Origin: Gerris lacustris
Taxonomy: Eukaryota; Arthropoda; Insecta; Hemiptera; Gerridae
Assembly: GCA_951217055.1 (NCBI GenBank)
Contig: OX578283.1
Coordinates: 64,076,228 to 64,140,227, forward strand
Length of the DNA: 64,000 bases
Reading direction: 5' to 3'
Shown here: piece after piece, positions 1 through 12,350 of the stretch
How the letters are laid out: each line of letters begins with the position of its first letter
Numbering within the stretch: the first letter of the stretch is position 1
The notes under the pieces: generated by a model
Told to the model about the DNA's origin: nothing
Seen by the model: only the letters and a program-made list of their open reading frames with translations
Database searches by the model: none
Translations under genes and position numbers: made by a program

Positions 1-266
1 TTAGACCTAAAATTAATTGCTCCATTTTACCTTGGGGTAGGGTATGATTTTCTAAACTAGTGTGTGAAATTTCATCAAAATCCGCCTAGTAGTTTAGGCT
101 CCACGTGTCTGCATAGACTAGAGGCTACAGACGATACACCATTTTTTAAAAACCCACTTTTTTGAACTCAAAGGAACTTAAAACTAATAAATACATCAAA
201 ATCTCAAAATAGATTTTTCGCACCATCGCAATACTTTCTCTTTATATAAACTACGTAAATGAGGAA
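1..266 (-). repeat. Family A repeat, partial copy cut by the window edge
   Basis: This matches the inner part of the copies at 24550-25097 and 12427-13515. Shared pieces are the 'agtttaggctccacgtgtctgc' type segment, the 'caaaatctcaaaat' segment and the terminal 'aatactttctctttatat'. The orientation is that of the 24550 copy. The end bearing the tRNA-like box would lie left of the window. The element is unclassified; similar pieces are dispersed in arthropod genomes. Confidence 0.8.
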
Positions 267-999
267 GTAAAAAGGAAAAAGCTGAATAAACTAACATCAA
301 TTACATAGAGAAACGAAGTAATTCATTATAAAAATTGAAATTTCACCTGTAAAATTAAATCTTTATCATTGAATAAAGTGAGTTTAGGATAATTTTAAAC
401 AATAAATACACTATTTGTATATTTATTATGTGTTTTAATGATTTCTTGAATCCATTCACGCACGATAAATGTGAATACGATTATTCAGAGAAGATTATTT
501 TGTTATTATATGTAAGCTGTAAGCTGGTTTATAGAAAAGGCGAGACAATAATATTGAAACATTAGGCCGTGATATTATTCAATCATAAAAAAGATAGACT
601 AGAGTTGTAGACATCCTGAAATAAATATAAAATAGCGAGCGGCACAATGGTCACGGGTACAATAAATTAATTTTATTAGCCTCGACAATAAACGAGGATG
701 CATTTGTAATTCTTCCATCGGTAAGGTAAGTACGAGAGTCGGGGTTATATCCCTTTTCAAACATGAAACATTATTCAAATCCGCCTTCGATTCCAATTAT
801 AGTTAAGGTGTAGCGCCGCGAACACACGAGCTGAATACAGATATAACTCTGCCTATTAGATCGAGAAAGAAACCGTAGGATATTAGGCCAAAGCGTTATT
901 ACATTTTATTGTTGGTAAATAATTCGGTTAACGAAAGCTCGCCTACATAATTCATCGAGGAATTTACATGAGAGTTGGCTTCTAACCTCTGTATTCTGG
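267..999. other. AT-rich unique stretch, no gene seen
   Basis: There is no repeat shared with the rest of the window, no convincing ORF and no RNA gene. The 65-codon minus-strand frame at 599-796 has no recognisable domain and looks like chance. Confidence 0.6.
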
Positions 1000-1320
1000 T
1001 CGAGGGACGGAAAAATGGACGTTTTCAATTGTTCGTAGGTGGACGAGGGAGAAGGTCGGAAGACCTGTAATTATGGAAATGCATCCTTCCAGAGAGCCCC
1101 CGTAATATGACGAGCCGTCGGTGGCATTGTTACCTGCCACTCGGCCGCCGTAATTACCCTAGACCATCAAATATAGATAAAATAAACAGTGCTACGTGCC
1201 GCCCATCTCCGCCCCTATCTATATCTCACTAACACCGTCTCACCAGAGAGATAGAAGAAAAAAGACAACAAATTACTCGTAAAGAACAGAAAAAACCCCA
1301 TACGTCGAAATTCTAAAAGA
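1000..1320. other. GC-richer, repeat-free island
   Basis: Base composition rises clearly above the flanks. The stretch contains TAATTA motifs ('gtaattaccc', 'gtaattatgg') and no reading frame. It resembles conserved non-coding or cis-regulatory DNA, but conservation cannot be judged from one sequence. Confidence 0.3.
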
Positions 1321-1524
1321 ACGAATGGGAATTCAAAGTATAGTGCTTTGTTTGATAGAAACATATTTTAGTTTGATAAACGAAAAGAAAAAATAGAAGG
1401 TTTGTAAAGTTATATGCAGTTGTTAGACTGGTATCAAGTCAGGAGAAGATTTACCTGCTAGTCATGCTAACTTAAGATTGAGGGGGCGTAAAGTACAGAC
1501 AAGTATCCGACAACCGGAATCCTT

Positions 1525-1592
1525 GCTGGATCCTTGCGTACTAGCGATTGGATGGCAATCCTTTTGCCATCCACTCGCTAGTATGATCCAAC
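1525..1592 (+). ncRNA. Stem-loop with possible pre-miRNA shape
   Basis: The arms pair in three blocks: GGATC with GATCC, TACTAGCGA with TCGCTAGTA, and GGATGGCA with TGCCATCC. The loop is about 7 nt. A 5-6 nt asymmetric bulge in the left arm and the short loop argue against a classical pre-miRNA. The mature sequence is not one I recognise. It could equally be a small transposon palindrome, and either strand could be the transcribed one. Confidence 0.3.
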
Positions 1593-2699
1593 TCCGCATT
1601 ATTTCTTTCCTTGACTACTTCAAATAATAATGTTTTCAAACCTAGATAATACACCTTGTTAGAGTTAAGGCAACAACACGAAATACCCAAGAATATCGAC
1701 AACAGTTAGAGTAACTACTGGATAACCATCATATCAGTTTAAATAATTATTTATTACTGCCACGTTAACACTATATTTATCTGACACGATATTACAGGAA
1801 GGAATGTTCAAGAGTTTTCGACAAAAATTAAGCTATTGCAATGGCTTCAAAATTTTTGAAAATTTTCTCCATGGCAATCCGTTTTAGACCATTCTTATTG
1901 GATTCCTGAAATTTAACACTTTTTATGTGTATGTATGTATGTATATATGTATGTGTCACTCTAGACGATATCTCACCCTACGATACATTTAAAAAATCCA
2001 AACAAATGATAAAATGTCAATAATATCAAAAGAAAGGATGAGTTCGTTGGCCAGCATTTTTGGAGTCAATTTAGGGATCAAATTTTGACAATTAAGTGTC
2101 AAAAATAGCATTAAAACGTGTTTTTTCCATTTTACCTCCCTGTTATATGAAAAAAAAAAGAAAAAGATAAAAGTGTACATAACAACAATTACTATACTCT
2201 TAAAGAGCTTTACAACGACATGCATCTTGAAGGGTATATATACTATTTTGACTTTTGTACCCCGTACCCTTGTGTACCAATTTTTTTTTTTTTTTTTTTT
2301 TTTTTTCTGAAAAGTAGTATCTTAAACATATTAACATGTAGTGTATTCAGAATCAGCTCAAAATTTCCTATAAGGCCACCTATTTTTAAATTTATTGTTT
2401 GTATCTTTTATAATACGCAGATTTCTCAGTAAATTCGTTCATTAAATCATGGTGCATGACTGGACTTTTCTTTTGTTTCTGTTATCAAGGGTGAAACAAA
2501 TTAAAGAAGAAGTAATTTAAATTAATAGAAGATATATATTTTTTATTCTAAAACGCTTACCAGTAAGATACGTGAACAAACAAATGATAAAATAACTCGG
2601 TACTCCATTTTCGCACCTTCACCCTTTTTACGTTAATTCATGCGTACACACAAGTTTTACGATAGCACTAAACATTTTTTTTAGGCGTATTCGAGGATC
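1593..2699. other. AT-rich unique stretch with poly-T tract
   Basis: It contains a short TATG/TATA microsatellite near 1927-1955 and a poly-T run at about 2281-2306. Frames at 1989-2225 and 2220-2432 run through low-complexity sequence and have no domain. No gene is seen. Confidence 0.6.
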
Positions 2700-4270
2700 A
2701 AGGGGGTCTAAACTTTTACGAGCTCGGCTCAACACGACCCAGAAGGGTTGGACGGAAGCTTTTGACGGTACCGTACTAATTGACCTAGAGGGAAAGACGT
2801 ACACGGCGCTTCACACGTTGGGAGGTCTACCGCCATTACACAACTCTGATGCATCTACCGCTAACCGTTGGGAGATTTACACCGCACAATCACCTGAAAG
2901 TACTCTACAACGGCCAAATATTATATGTGCTGTAGTCTTAACTCTTAACTTCTTCCGACTTACACGCTCGACAACTTTTATTATCAGTGGATAAAAAATG
3001 CGAACATGAAATACACAACAATGTAATGTGAAACGCTAGCCCTTCATAATATGACTCCTGGATACTCTTAATATATGTGTTTGCCAAAGAAGCCTTTTAA
3101 CTTTTAACTTTAGAAAGAGGAAGTAGTGCTCCACGATGAAATCTCTCGGCAAAAAAAATACAAACCTGTAATTTAATAGTTTGTAGTTGAGGTCTTGTGC
3201 TAAAGATTTATAAATAGGCAATAAAAGGTAATATACTCGGACTAGAGGAGCTCGACATCGAATTAAATTAATGTTTTATAAGGATAGTGAAAGAGGAGAG
3301 TGATATTGGGGTTTGCCTCCTTGCCTCGGGACAAAACAAGTTGTTAAGGCAACCGGGAGTGAAAGAAAGAAGCTGCAGCACAGTGACCGTTTCAATAAAT
3401 AATCGGGATTCGGGGGTGCGGGACACGTACGGATGCAGAGGAATGTGGCCGGCACAGCCTCACGACCCTGTTCCACCGTCCTTTACCATATTTTCATAAT
3501 TTTCTCTAAAAGCATAAAATAAGAATGACCTCAGGCGCGATAAACCAATCCCGTTTTTCGAAATCCACATAACGACCGAGGCACGCCGGGGGAATAAGTG
3601 CGGAGAGAGGTGGGGGGAAGAGGTATTTCAATTATTTCGCAGGATAAAGAGGCGGAGGGAAGCAGACCGGCGAGCCTTATAATAATCGTGAATGGGAGGC
3701 GTTTCTCAATTAACCTTGAGCCTATCTGAGGTCACGGGCCCGGTGATTAAGTCAAAGCCCGTCCCGAGGGGGGAAAATACGCCCTCCGCTTCTAATTATT
3801 ATTTAAACTACAAAGTAGAGTCCAACGGGTCGACGCGGGCAAACGGGTCGAAACGTAGAGTCGTTACCGTCAAACAGGTCTACACAAAACGTCCTCTCGG
3901 TCGAGATCGGTACAATTAAAAGGATTACATCGCCATTACGTCCCGGCACCGACGTAAGTTTTATCTTCCGTGGAAAATCTAGTGTTGATACAGCGCTCTT
4001 CACGAAATCGGCCCGGTACTCCCTAAGACCGGGGTAAATAACACCGACCCGTTATTAATAACATTATTACGATGAATCTCCGTAGATAAGGTATGGAGGG
4101 GAGACGAGCATGCGCACTCGAGGTAAACTTAGGTACCGGACCCACCTAATTGACCCGAAACCGACGCCATCGACGCTTCTAATTTAGATCTGGATCGGGG
4201 GAGAGAGAGAGAATATTAATAGCCTGATTAAACGATTCAATTTAACGATATAGTAAACCCTAATGCATCT
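2700..4270. other. Long GC-richer, repeat-free island
   Basis: About 1.5 kb, most of it with GC well above the surrounding DNA (strongest at 2700-2900 and 3280-4210). It has several TAATTA or AATTA sites and no element shared with the rest of the window. Short frames on both strands (3287-3499, 3692-3919, 3803-4003) overlap one another and lack recognisable domains, so I do not call genes. A cis-regulatory block or diverged UTR is possible. Confidence 0.35.
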
Positions 4271-5155
4271 GCACTCGATCCTAGACCAAGCAAATACCTA
4301 TTATTACTTGAGAAACATAACAGCGAGTTAGCAAATATCAAAAACAACTAACAACACTAAATTTTAAACCCTATCTAGAACTCTAATTGTATACAAGTTG
4401 AAAAAATAAAAAAAAACTCCTATCTACTTTAATAGTCGAGAAATAAGAAGGGTGTGTAATAACTAATAACAAACACATAAAGTCTCGGTAATAACAAGAA
4501 ACAAGTGCACAGATAAGACGGCAATTATAAAAACTAATCTCTTTTTAACTAAGTCGTTTAAAAGGGCGCTACGAAATTGAATTAAAACAGAAAAGCCAGA
4601 ATTAAAATCAAGTTTCCATATATAGAAATGTAAGGGTGTTTTAAACTCATGCGATCTCACGGATTCAACCGAATATTCCTAATAATAAGTTGAGAAATTA
4701 TCACAAAAAAAAACTATTTAATAACGCCAAAATTTAATAAGAATTAAGATAAAAAATTACTCGTCTAAAATACGAAGTTTATTAATATCATAATAATGTA
4801 CTTTAATCTTATTTTTTTGGGGAGATTTAATAAAACTAAAGTAGCAAAACATGCGAGTACGTAAGGTTAGCATTCTTTTAACTCGTTTATGTTCCTTTGA
4901 TATTTTTTCATTACTTCCTTTTAAAGAAGTAAACTAACCATTTACAGAAGATAACATTTTTTAATACCCTGTCGATTAATGTAACAGCAAATAATAATTA
5001 AGATGCCATCGGAATCTGATTTAATAACAGAAAGAAGACTAAATTACTCTTATTCGCACATAAAAGACACGTTTTAAATACCTTTATAATTTATATAAGT
5101 GTACTAGTTCAGACGAAAGCATATTAAAGCAAACTGTTAAATGCTTCATCATCTT
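4271..5155. other. AT-rich unique stretch, no gene seen
   Basis: It begins with a short GA run (about 4200-4212) and is then featureless AT-rich DNA. The minus-strand frame at 4463-4660 has no recognisable domain. Confidence 0.6.
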
Positions 5156-5159
5156 ATGT

Positions 5160-5505
5160 TTAGTCGCCCGCCATATTGCCCGCCATCTAAAAAAAATATT
5201 ATGTGTGAAATTTTAATAGTTGCATATTCTTTTTCTTCATTTCAAGACCTTTTAATTAATATATATAACATGTCAGGGCGACTAAAAACTTTATTTTAGT
5301 CGCCCGCCATCTTGAAAATATTAAGTGTGAAAAATCCAAAATGTGCCCAGTTGTCTCAAATGCCGAGATGCACCTGTGTGCCGAATTTCATGTTCCTAGC
5401 TATAGTAGTTAATGAATTGAAACAAGCAACGGACAGTCACCAACGGACAGACAGACAGAGCCGTTATATAAGGTTTCTTTTTGTACTTTGTACAGAGACC
5501 TAAAA
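5160..5505 (+). repeat. Dispersed-repeat fragment with internal duplication
   Basis: The block 'tagtcgcccgccat' occurs at about 5161 and 5299, each time followed by a related 'aatatta.gtgtgaaa' stretch, and it is inverted as 'gggcgacta' near 5276. The right end has the GACAGACAGACAGAG run and a 'ttgtactttgtacagagacc' tail, typical of 3' ends of dispersed non-autonomous insect repeats. The parent family is not identified. Confidence 0.6.
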
Positions 5506-5525
5506 ATCAATAAATTTCAATTTGC

Positions 5526-6716
5526 TGCCGAGCCTACCAAACGTAACGAAAGCTATGTAATCGTTCTGAAGAACAAATATTTTTTATGTCCCCAATTTCC
5601 AAAATTCTAAGACAGAAATCCGTTTCAGACATCAGGTAACATTTTTGGTTCCGTGTCTGTCTATCTGTCACTCAATTCATATCTTTAAATACATCTTAAA
5701 AACTACTCGACATATTTTAATGAAATTTGGATGTTGGGTCATAATAAACCCATTTTTGGTCCCATGTAAGTTTCAACCTTCAGCACTCATTTGCTTTTCT
5801 TCCACATGTGCACAAATATACATTTATTTACACATATCTTCCAAAGTACTCATCTGATGTAAATGAAATTTAGATGAGTTGTCAAAAATAGTTCGCAGAT
5901 AGCCCCAGATCTCAGAGTAAGGAAGGGGTAGAGGGAACAATACTATAGAATCGAGGTCTCAAAATCTGGTTCATTATGCGACACCCCTATACTAAACCTC
6001 CCAAGCGGCAGTTTGGCGAAACAGTATCGATATTTGGATAAAAACTCGAAATTTATCTGATGTCAGCTGATAAGGATAAGTATAATATGATATATTCTTA
6101 CGACATTTAATATATTAATACAGTTTTCTTTATAAATACATATGTGTGTGTTTAGTGTTTGTTGTTAACCGAGTGAATTATCTAAAGGCAGTTACGTTGT
6201 TAATAACATGCAATAGTTCCAGTTTCTATACAACCAAAAGCAATCTTATATAAAACAAAATCGTCTTCTAAAGAAATCACATCAGATTTTTCTCTTAAAT
6301 ATTTGATATTTTGACATATTCGACATGATAATAAAACAATCACACAAAACACATGACGTGTAAAGATTTTGTTGACAAGGAATAGACCAATGAGACAAGG
6401 ACCAGTGACCACGTTATCGTGCAGTTGTCACTTTAGTTCGGGTTGAGCTCGCTTGAGAGGATTAGTATATGGGTGTCGCATAATGAACCACTTTTCAAAT
6501 CGCATTGCTCCCTTTACCCCTTCTTTACTCTGAGCCCCAGATTAATTTCAATTGTCTGCGTGTAAACAATTTTGGCAGAAAAATCTGTCAAAAGATTTAA
6601 TAAACAGGAGAAAATTAAATAAATTTAACAATAATGGGTTCTAAAACCATAAAATCAGTAAATTATATGAAATAGGATGCGAGGAAGCTATGTGCCACAC
6701 TAATTGGCAGACTATT
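5526..6716 (-). repeat. Family C repeat, copy 1, split by element L
   Basis: The tail (5526-5910) and head (6535-6716) of a roughly 560-bp repeat on the minus strand are separated by the TIR element at 5911-6534. The head shows the 'gtgtggcacatagcttcctc' motif and the tail 'cgtttcagacatcaggtaac'. The same order is seen in the copies at 12713-13297 and 50086-51200. There are no clear TIRs; CACATAGCTTCC occurs as a direct repeat near both ends of the family. Class unknown. Confidence 0.85.
5911..6534. mobile_element. Element L: hAT-like TIR element with 8-bp target duplication
   Basis: The ends are CTCAGAGTAA and TTACTCTGAG. They are flanked by perfect direct repeats CCCCAGAT at 5903-5910 and 6535-6542. 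Inverted repeats extend about 95 bp inward and share blocks such as GGTTCATTATGCGACACCC. Removing L and one CCCCAGAT restores a continuous family C copy. An 8-bp target duplication fits the hAT superfamily. The interior (about 430 bp) has no transposase frame, so L is non-autonomous. Confidence 0.85.
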
Positions 6717-6809
6717 TTAAATAAATATTAATTTTAAAGAGCATTGTATTTTCTTCTTTAAAAGTAATTATTTATAATTAAGAATAAATACAGCTTAAAC
6801 AATTTTATG

Positions 6810-7532
<723 letters not shown>

Positions 7533-8273
7533 CTTCTTCAGATTGTTACTCCCTTTATAAAAAAAAATAGACGGGAGTAACAATCTAAAGAAGGTGTACG
7601 GAATGAATTTTTAATTCAACTGTTTCGAAAGAGATTTAATGAATTAGAAAATGTTTTAATAAATCATAACTTAAATTCTTCAGTAAAGTGGTCATTAATA
7701 GATTTTATTTTCTCAGCAAATATTTCTTTTACTACTAAGATTGTATATTTATTAAATGCAGTTAAGTGAAAACACTATTTATTGGCTCTTTTCTATATAT
7801 TAAACGTTACAATAAATTAAAAACAGAGGGGAAAAGTAAAACCTTTACAGATTTAAAACAACTTGAAGGACAGCGGAGAAAGTCATCAAAGAAAGAAAAA
7901 CTAGAAGAAAATAGAAAAGTTGGTAGAAAATCCAATCCTTTATCATTCTTACATCCTCCAGAAGGATCAAAGCAAAATGTGATTATTAAGATTTATGCAT
8001 ATTCGTTCATTTTATTTACCATAGACAATTTAAATTTTAATTGGCATTTCTTTAGATTGTTACTCCCCTTATAAAAAACCAGAAGGGAGTAACAATCTAA
8101 AGAAGGTGTATGGTATGTTCTTCTTTAGAATGTAACTTCCATTATAAAAACAAGGAGTGTGATATTCCTTTGTCTCAAAGTACATTGGACTAAACATCCC
8201 TTTGTCTTATAATACTTATTTAGTCAAAGTTATTTATATTAATAAAACATAGGGGAGTAACAATCTAAAGAAG
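7533..8273 (+). mobile_element. Family D double-hairpin element with an insert
   Basis: Six copies of the arm CTTTAGATTGTTACTCCCCT or its complement appear as three hairpins: 7533-7593, 8048-8104 and 8118-8273. Outer ends are GGCACTTCTTCAG and CTAAAGAAGTACC. The last hairpin holds the conserved interior 'acattggactaaacatccct'. Between the first and second hairpins lies a roughly 450-bp segment that recurs at 16960-17280. No transposase is present, so mobility must be supplied in trans. Confidence 0.8.
7766..7985 (+). pseudogene. Lysine-rich frame fragment inside family D insert (unrecognised)
   Basis: The plus frame reads through a charged stretch (for example KTFTDLKQLEGQRRKSS, then KKEKLEENRKVGRKS). 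The homologous stretch at about 17100-17280 keeps most of the sequence but has a TAA in place of a codon after the RRKS motif ('aaagtcataaaag'). The basic, coiled-coil-like composition could be a captured exon or transposon coding relic. I recognise no family, and AT-rich chance coding is possible. It has no supported start codon. Confidence 0.25.
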
Positions 8274-9014
8274 TACCGATATTAATCTAAGTCCAATCAT
8301 TGTAATGCTTATACAAAGTTTAACATTTAAAACAATATGACATGGAAATAAATAATGTTTTAGATTAAATTCCATCAAGAATAATTCCCAGCTGATAAGG
8401 AATGCATTTAAAAAAAATTATTAATTTTCTTAATTTCATGGAAAAACATTGAATCAGGGATAGTATTGTGATATCCTATGAATTAAAAGCTCCTTACAAC
8501 GAATCCTGAACAGATCATATACTATTATAGAAAAAGCGAATGACTCAACATAAAGACAAAATATATTGTTTGAAATAAGAAAAAAAAAAGTATGTTTGTA
8601 ATGCTACAACTATGTACAATTTTGTATTGAAAAAATTAAATAATAATAATAAAATTGGGAAACAGATTATATAAGGAAAAATTGTGTTCGTAAAGCTTTA
8701 GAGCTTTGGAAAGCATATTTTGTTTTGGAAGCAATAGTGAATGTAAATGTTCAAAAATAAGTTGTCAGAAGTTAATTTGACAATCTACAAGTGGACAGGA
8801 AACAAAGGAAGGAATAAATTTAGGTCTTATTAGCAGATATGACTTGGTTTCCAGGCAAACATTACTACAACATAGAGCTGATTTGTAGCGTAAGTTGCAA
8901 TAGAAATTATACTGATAAAGTCTTATTAAAAATATAATTGAGAGGGTATAATTGAGAGTGATTACTAGAATTGGATGGAATTAAGAGGGATGAATAATTG
9001 ATGGCGTGACGAGC
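8274..9014. other. AT-rich unique stretch, no gene seen
   Basis: No repeat shared with the window and no meaningful frame. Confidence 0.55.
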
Positions 9015-9084
9015 CCAGGGAGTAGTCACTAATACCTACTTGGCCCAGGGTAGACCAAGTAGGTATAAGTGACTATTTTCTCTG
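9015..9084 (+). ncRNA. Strong miRNA-like hairpin
   Basis: The left arm TAGTCACTAATACCTACTTG and the right arm (complement of TAGTCACTTATACCTACTTG) pair over 21 bp with one mismatch (9023-9043 with 9055-9075), around an 11-nt loop. Weaker pairing extends the stem outward to about 30 bp (CAGGGA with TCTCTG). The roughly 70-nt size, loop size and near-perfect stem fit a pre-miRNA. Arm sequences do not match a miRNA I recall. A small transposon palindrome is the main alternative, although no second copy exists in this window. The strand is undetermined. Confidence 0.4.
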
Positions 9085-9355
9085 ACTGTAATCACCTATT
9101 TAATCTTCAAGGTAATATCTTTTCATCGTGGTTTTAATCACGAGGTAAAGGTTGTTGCTTCGTTTATGCGGCTTCAGTCTTATAAACGCTAGATAACTGC
9201 CCAACTTCGAAAAAAAATTGACTTATCAGATTTCACCATTCTTCTTTTTCGATTACTTAAAATAAAAAAAATGTTCTTTTTCGAAAAAAAAACAAAATCC
9301 TCGTGTAAGTCGCCATTCGCAAGAGTTTTTTTTTTAAAAAGAAGACGAAAAAAGA

Positions 9356-9357
<2 letters not shown>

Positions 9358-9432
<75 letters not shown>
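9358..9432. repeat. (AT)n microsatellite, about 75 bp
   Basis: Pure TA run, flanked left by an A-rich 'gacgaaaaaagag' stretch. Confidence 0.98.
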
Positions 9433-9435
<3 letters not shown>

Positions 9436-9479
9436 AGGGCCTAATTACTTTCGAAAAACTAATTACAGCTAACAACAAA

Positions 9480-10000
9480 ATGGCGGGTGGTTTGGTTGGA
9501 GGCGGCGGTTAATGAAAAGCTGGGTGTGAGAGGTGGAGGGGAGCGGATTTGATTGGTTTTCGAGCTATCTTTGGTCCTTATCTAATATTGTTTCAGATCG
9601 GTCTATTACCCCGGGAGGTTTCCTACCATATAATAATTAAAAGTGAATCCTAGTGGCTTGGGCAAGGCAGAAGAGTTATTTATGTGTCAGGGCGTGGTCC
9701 AGGACTGCCGTAGCTATCATCTCCCCCTAGGACCGGCTCGTATTCAAGCTACTGGCCGACGGCCGGTCCAGCCACCCTAACAGAGACAACTACAACTATC
9801 CTGACACAAGCACACTTGCTCTCCGACTCTCTCTACCCGCGGGATTTACTCAACGCCACAATTAATTTGCAGTTGCCAGCTGCTTGAGGCTATTAAATCC
9901 GTTTAAGAAGGACTCCTCTAAGCGACCTGAGGGGTGTTTTACCGGCAGGACCGACTTGATAGATTACACCCTTGATTTTATTAAAGGATCATCGGCACTA
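9480..10000. other. GC-richer, repeat-free island
   Basis: About 500 bp of clearly higher GC than the flanks, with palindromic 'ggccgacggccgg' near 9750 and 'cacaattaatttgcagttgc' near 9857. There is no reading frame of note. It is a candidate regulatory or transcript-flanking block; this is inference from composition only. Confidence 0.3.
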
Positions 10001-10621
10001 CAACTCATTCAGGTAACTCGTCCTTCTTCCAATACGAAGATAGTAACCCAACGCTAAACAAATGTATCCGACTTTTTTTTCTTTTTTTTCTTTTTATTTC
10101 ACCCTTCCGAATAAAATACTCCTTTATATACAGAAGTAACTTGACAGTAACAGGAAAAAACTATCAAGACATAATTGATTCTTCATCTATCTTCCCTTCT
10201 TTTTCAACACACTAAGCAATGAGGAAAAACACTTCAAATAAAATAGGTTCTGACAGGTTTTACAAACTGAATTCCGAGCGAACAATCTGCTAAAGTATTA
10301 ATCAAACAAATAACTTTTAACCAGCTTCAAACTAATTGTAACTATTATAACCACTCAAATCAATTTCATTGATACGAAATCTAAATACATTAAAAAAACA
10401 AGTTTTTAAAGAAAGCCCCTGAAATAATTATTAACATCTGCAGTCGAATGCAACAACGTAAATTTACACATTAAGTAAAACAACAGTTGTAAATTTATTC
10501 ATTCGGAAATAGACGTGAAATATTAACACTTGAATTTTTTTATTTATTTATTCTAAGTGAAATGAAATTTTTTTTTTTTTTGTTTCTTTTTGTTAAGGCA
10601 ATCAGGTTATTACTTAATCAC
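10001..10621. other. AT-rich unique stretch with T-rich tracts
   Basis: T-rich runs lie near 10074-10098 and 10569-10581. Nothing else is recognised. Confidence 0.55.
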
Positions 10622-11570
10622 ATTAACAATATAAAGACCGTATTACTTCGAATTTATGTTTTAATACTTTATAATTAAAACAAAAATCCTTGATAACAAA
10701 ATAAATACTGTAATATCTCGAATTTATGTCGTATTTAGATTTGAATACTTTAAAATTAAAATATAATCCTTGATAACAATATAAATTCTGTAATATCTCG
10801 AATTTAAGTCGTATTTAGGATTTAATACTTTAAAATCTAACCAAAATTCCTTGATAACAATATAAATACAGCAATAGCTCGAATTTATGTCGTATTTAGA
10901 TTTTAATACTTTATAATTAAAACAAAAATCCTTGATAACAATATAAATACTGTAATATCTTGAATTTAAGTCGTATTTAGGTTTTAATACTTTAAAATTA
11001 AAACATAAATCCTTGATCACAATATAAATACTGCAATATCTCGAATTTAAATCATATTTAGGTTTTAATACTTTAAAATCAAAACAACAATCCTTGATAA
11101 CAATATAAATACTGTAATATCTCGACTTTAAGTCGTATTTAGGTTTTAATACTTTAAAATTAAAACAAAAATCCTTGATAACAATATAAATACTGTAATA
11201 TCTCGAATTTAAGTCGTATTTAGGTTTTAATACTTTAAAATTAAAACAAAAATCCTTGATAACAATATAAATACTGTAATATCTCGAATTTAAGTCGTAT
11301 TTAGGTTTTAATACTTTAAAATTAAAACATAAATCCTTGATAACAATATAAATACTGTAATATCTCGAATTTAAGTCGTATTTAGGTTTCAAAAATCCTT
11401 GATAACAAAATAAATACTGTAATATCTAGAATTTATGTCGTATTTAGATTTTAATACTTTAAAATTAAAACAAAAATCCTTGATAACAATATAAAGTCTG
11501 TAATATCTCGAATTTAAGTCGTATTTAGGTTTTAATACTTTATAATAAAAGAAAATCGTTGATAACAATC
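10622..11570. repeat. 81-bp tandem array, about 11-12 units
   Basis: The unit carries 'cttgataacaatataaatac', 'tgtaatatctcgaatttaag' and 'tcgtatttaggttttaatac'. Because 81 is divisible by three, one minus-strand frame stays open for 222 codons (10724-11392), giving a 27-residue repeat such as KPKYDLNSRYYSIYIVIKD. No signal peptide, domain or start context supports a real protein. First and last units are degenerate, as is usual for satellites. Confidence 0.95.
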
Positions 11571-12225
11571 AAAGAGTCTCTCCCTGTTAATCATATAGGG
11601 AGGATTCATTTTATTTAATTAAACTGTTTAGTTTTTAAAAGTTAGGTTTTCACATTTAAAAAATGTTTTTGACAAAGTTAATTTTGGTTTTTTTACAAAG
11701 ACCAAAATAAGAAATAACGGATTATGTTCTAACAATAATAACCAGCCTGAAGAAGTCTTAAGTTAAGGCGAAATATAGCTGACTTATAGAGAAGAAAGGA
11801 GAGTTTTATTAATTAAAAAACCCTAAAAGACGAAGAAGAAAAAATATATATTTTAAATATAGTTTTTTCATTTTTTTAAAAAAATAAACAGAAGGAAAAA
11901 AAGGGTTCACAGCCGACAAAATATTTTAAAATATAAATACTTTAATATCTCCAATTTAAGTCACATTTAGGTTTTAATACTTTAAAATTAAAATAAAAAT
12001 CCTTGATTATGTTTCAAATGTAAGCATCCACCCTAATTTTGCACATTAAAAATAAATAAAAGTACGACATAAATTTGAAATAATGTGTAATTTAAAAATT
12101 ATGATATGACTTAATACAAAACAATAAACAAAATTTTTTATGTTCTCAATGCCAATATCTTTTCCTTTATTCATAATAATCTAATATTATATCTTAACCC
12201 TAATTTTTAATTAAATAATAAAAAA
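11571..12225. other. AT-rich stretch with one detached 81-bp repeat unit
   Basis: A single decayed copy of the 81-bp unit lies at about 11925-12006. The rest is unique AT-rich sequence without a gene. Confidence 0.7.
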
Positions 12226-12233
12226 AATATTAC

Positions 12234-12270
12234 CAACACCAAGCTGCATGAACTATGTTGCATAACATAC
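12234..12270 (-). other. Exon-like 37-nt segment between splice-site matches
   Basis: On the minus strand a pyrimidine tract and 'ctgtttcag' precede the segment and 'gtaat' follows it. A 40-nt segment with similar sequence and the same borders lies at 33451-33490. The frame that would match it contains TAG here. It may be a real small exon, a poison exon or a chance or repeat similarity. Confidence 0.2.
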
Positions 12271-12294
12271 CTGAAACAGAGAAAAAAAAATTAA

Positions 12295-12350
12295 AAATAA
12301 TGTGGCAATTAGAGTGGCACATAGCTTCCTATTATTGAACTAATGGTCAC
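12295..12350 (+). repeat. Family C head fragment
   Basis: The 'gagtggcacatagcttcct' motif matches the head of family C, after which similarity is lost. Confidence 0.55.
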
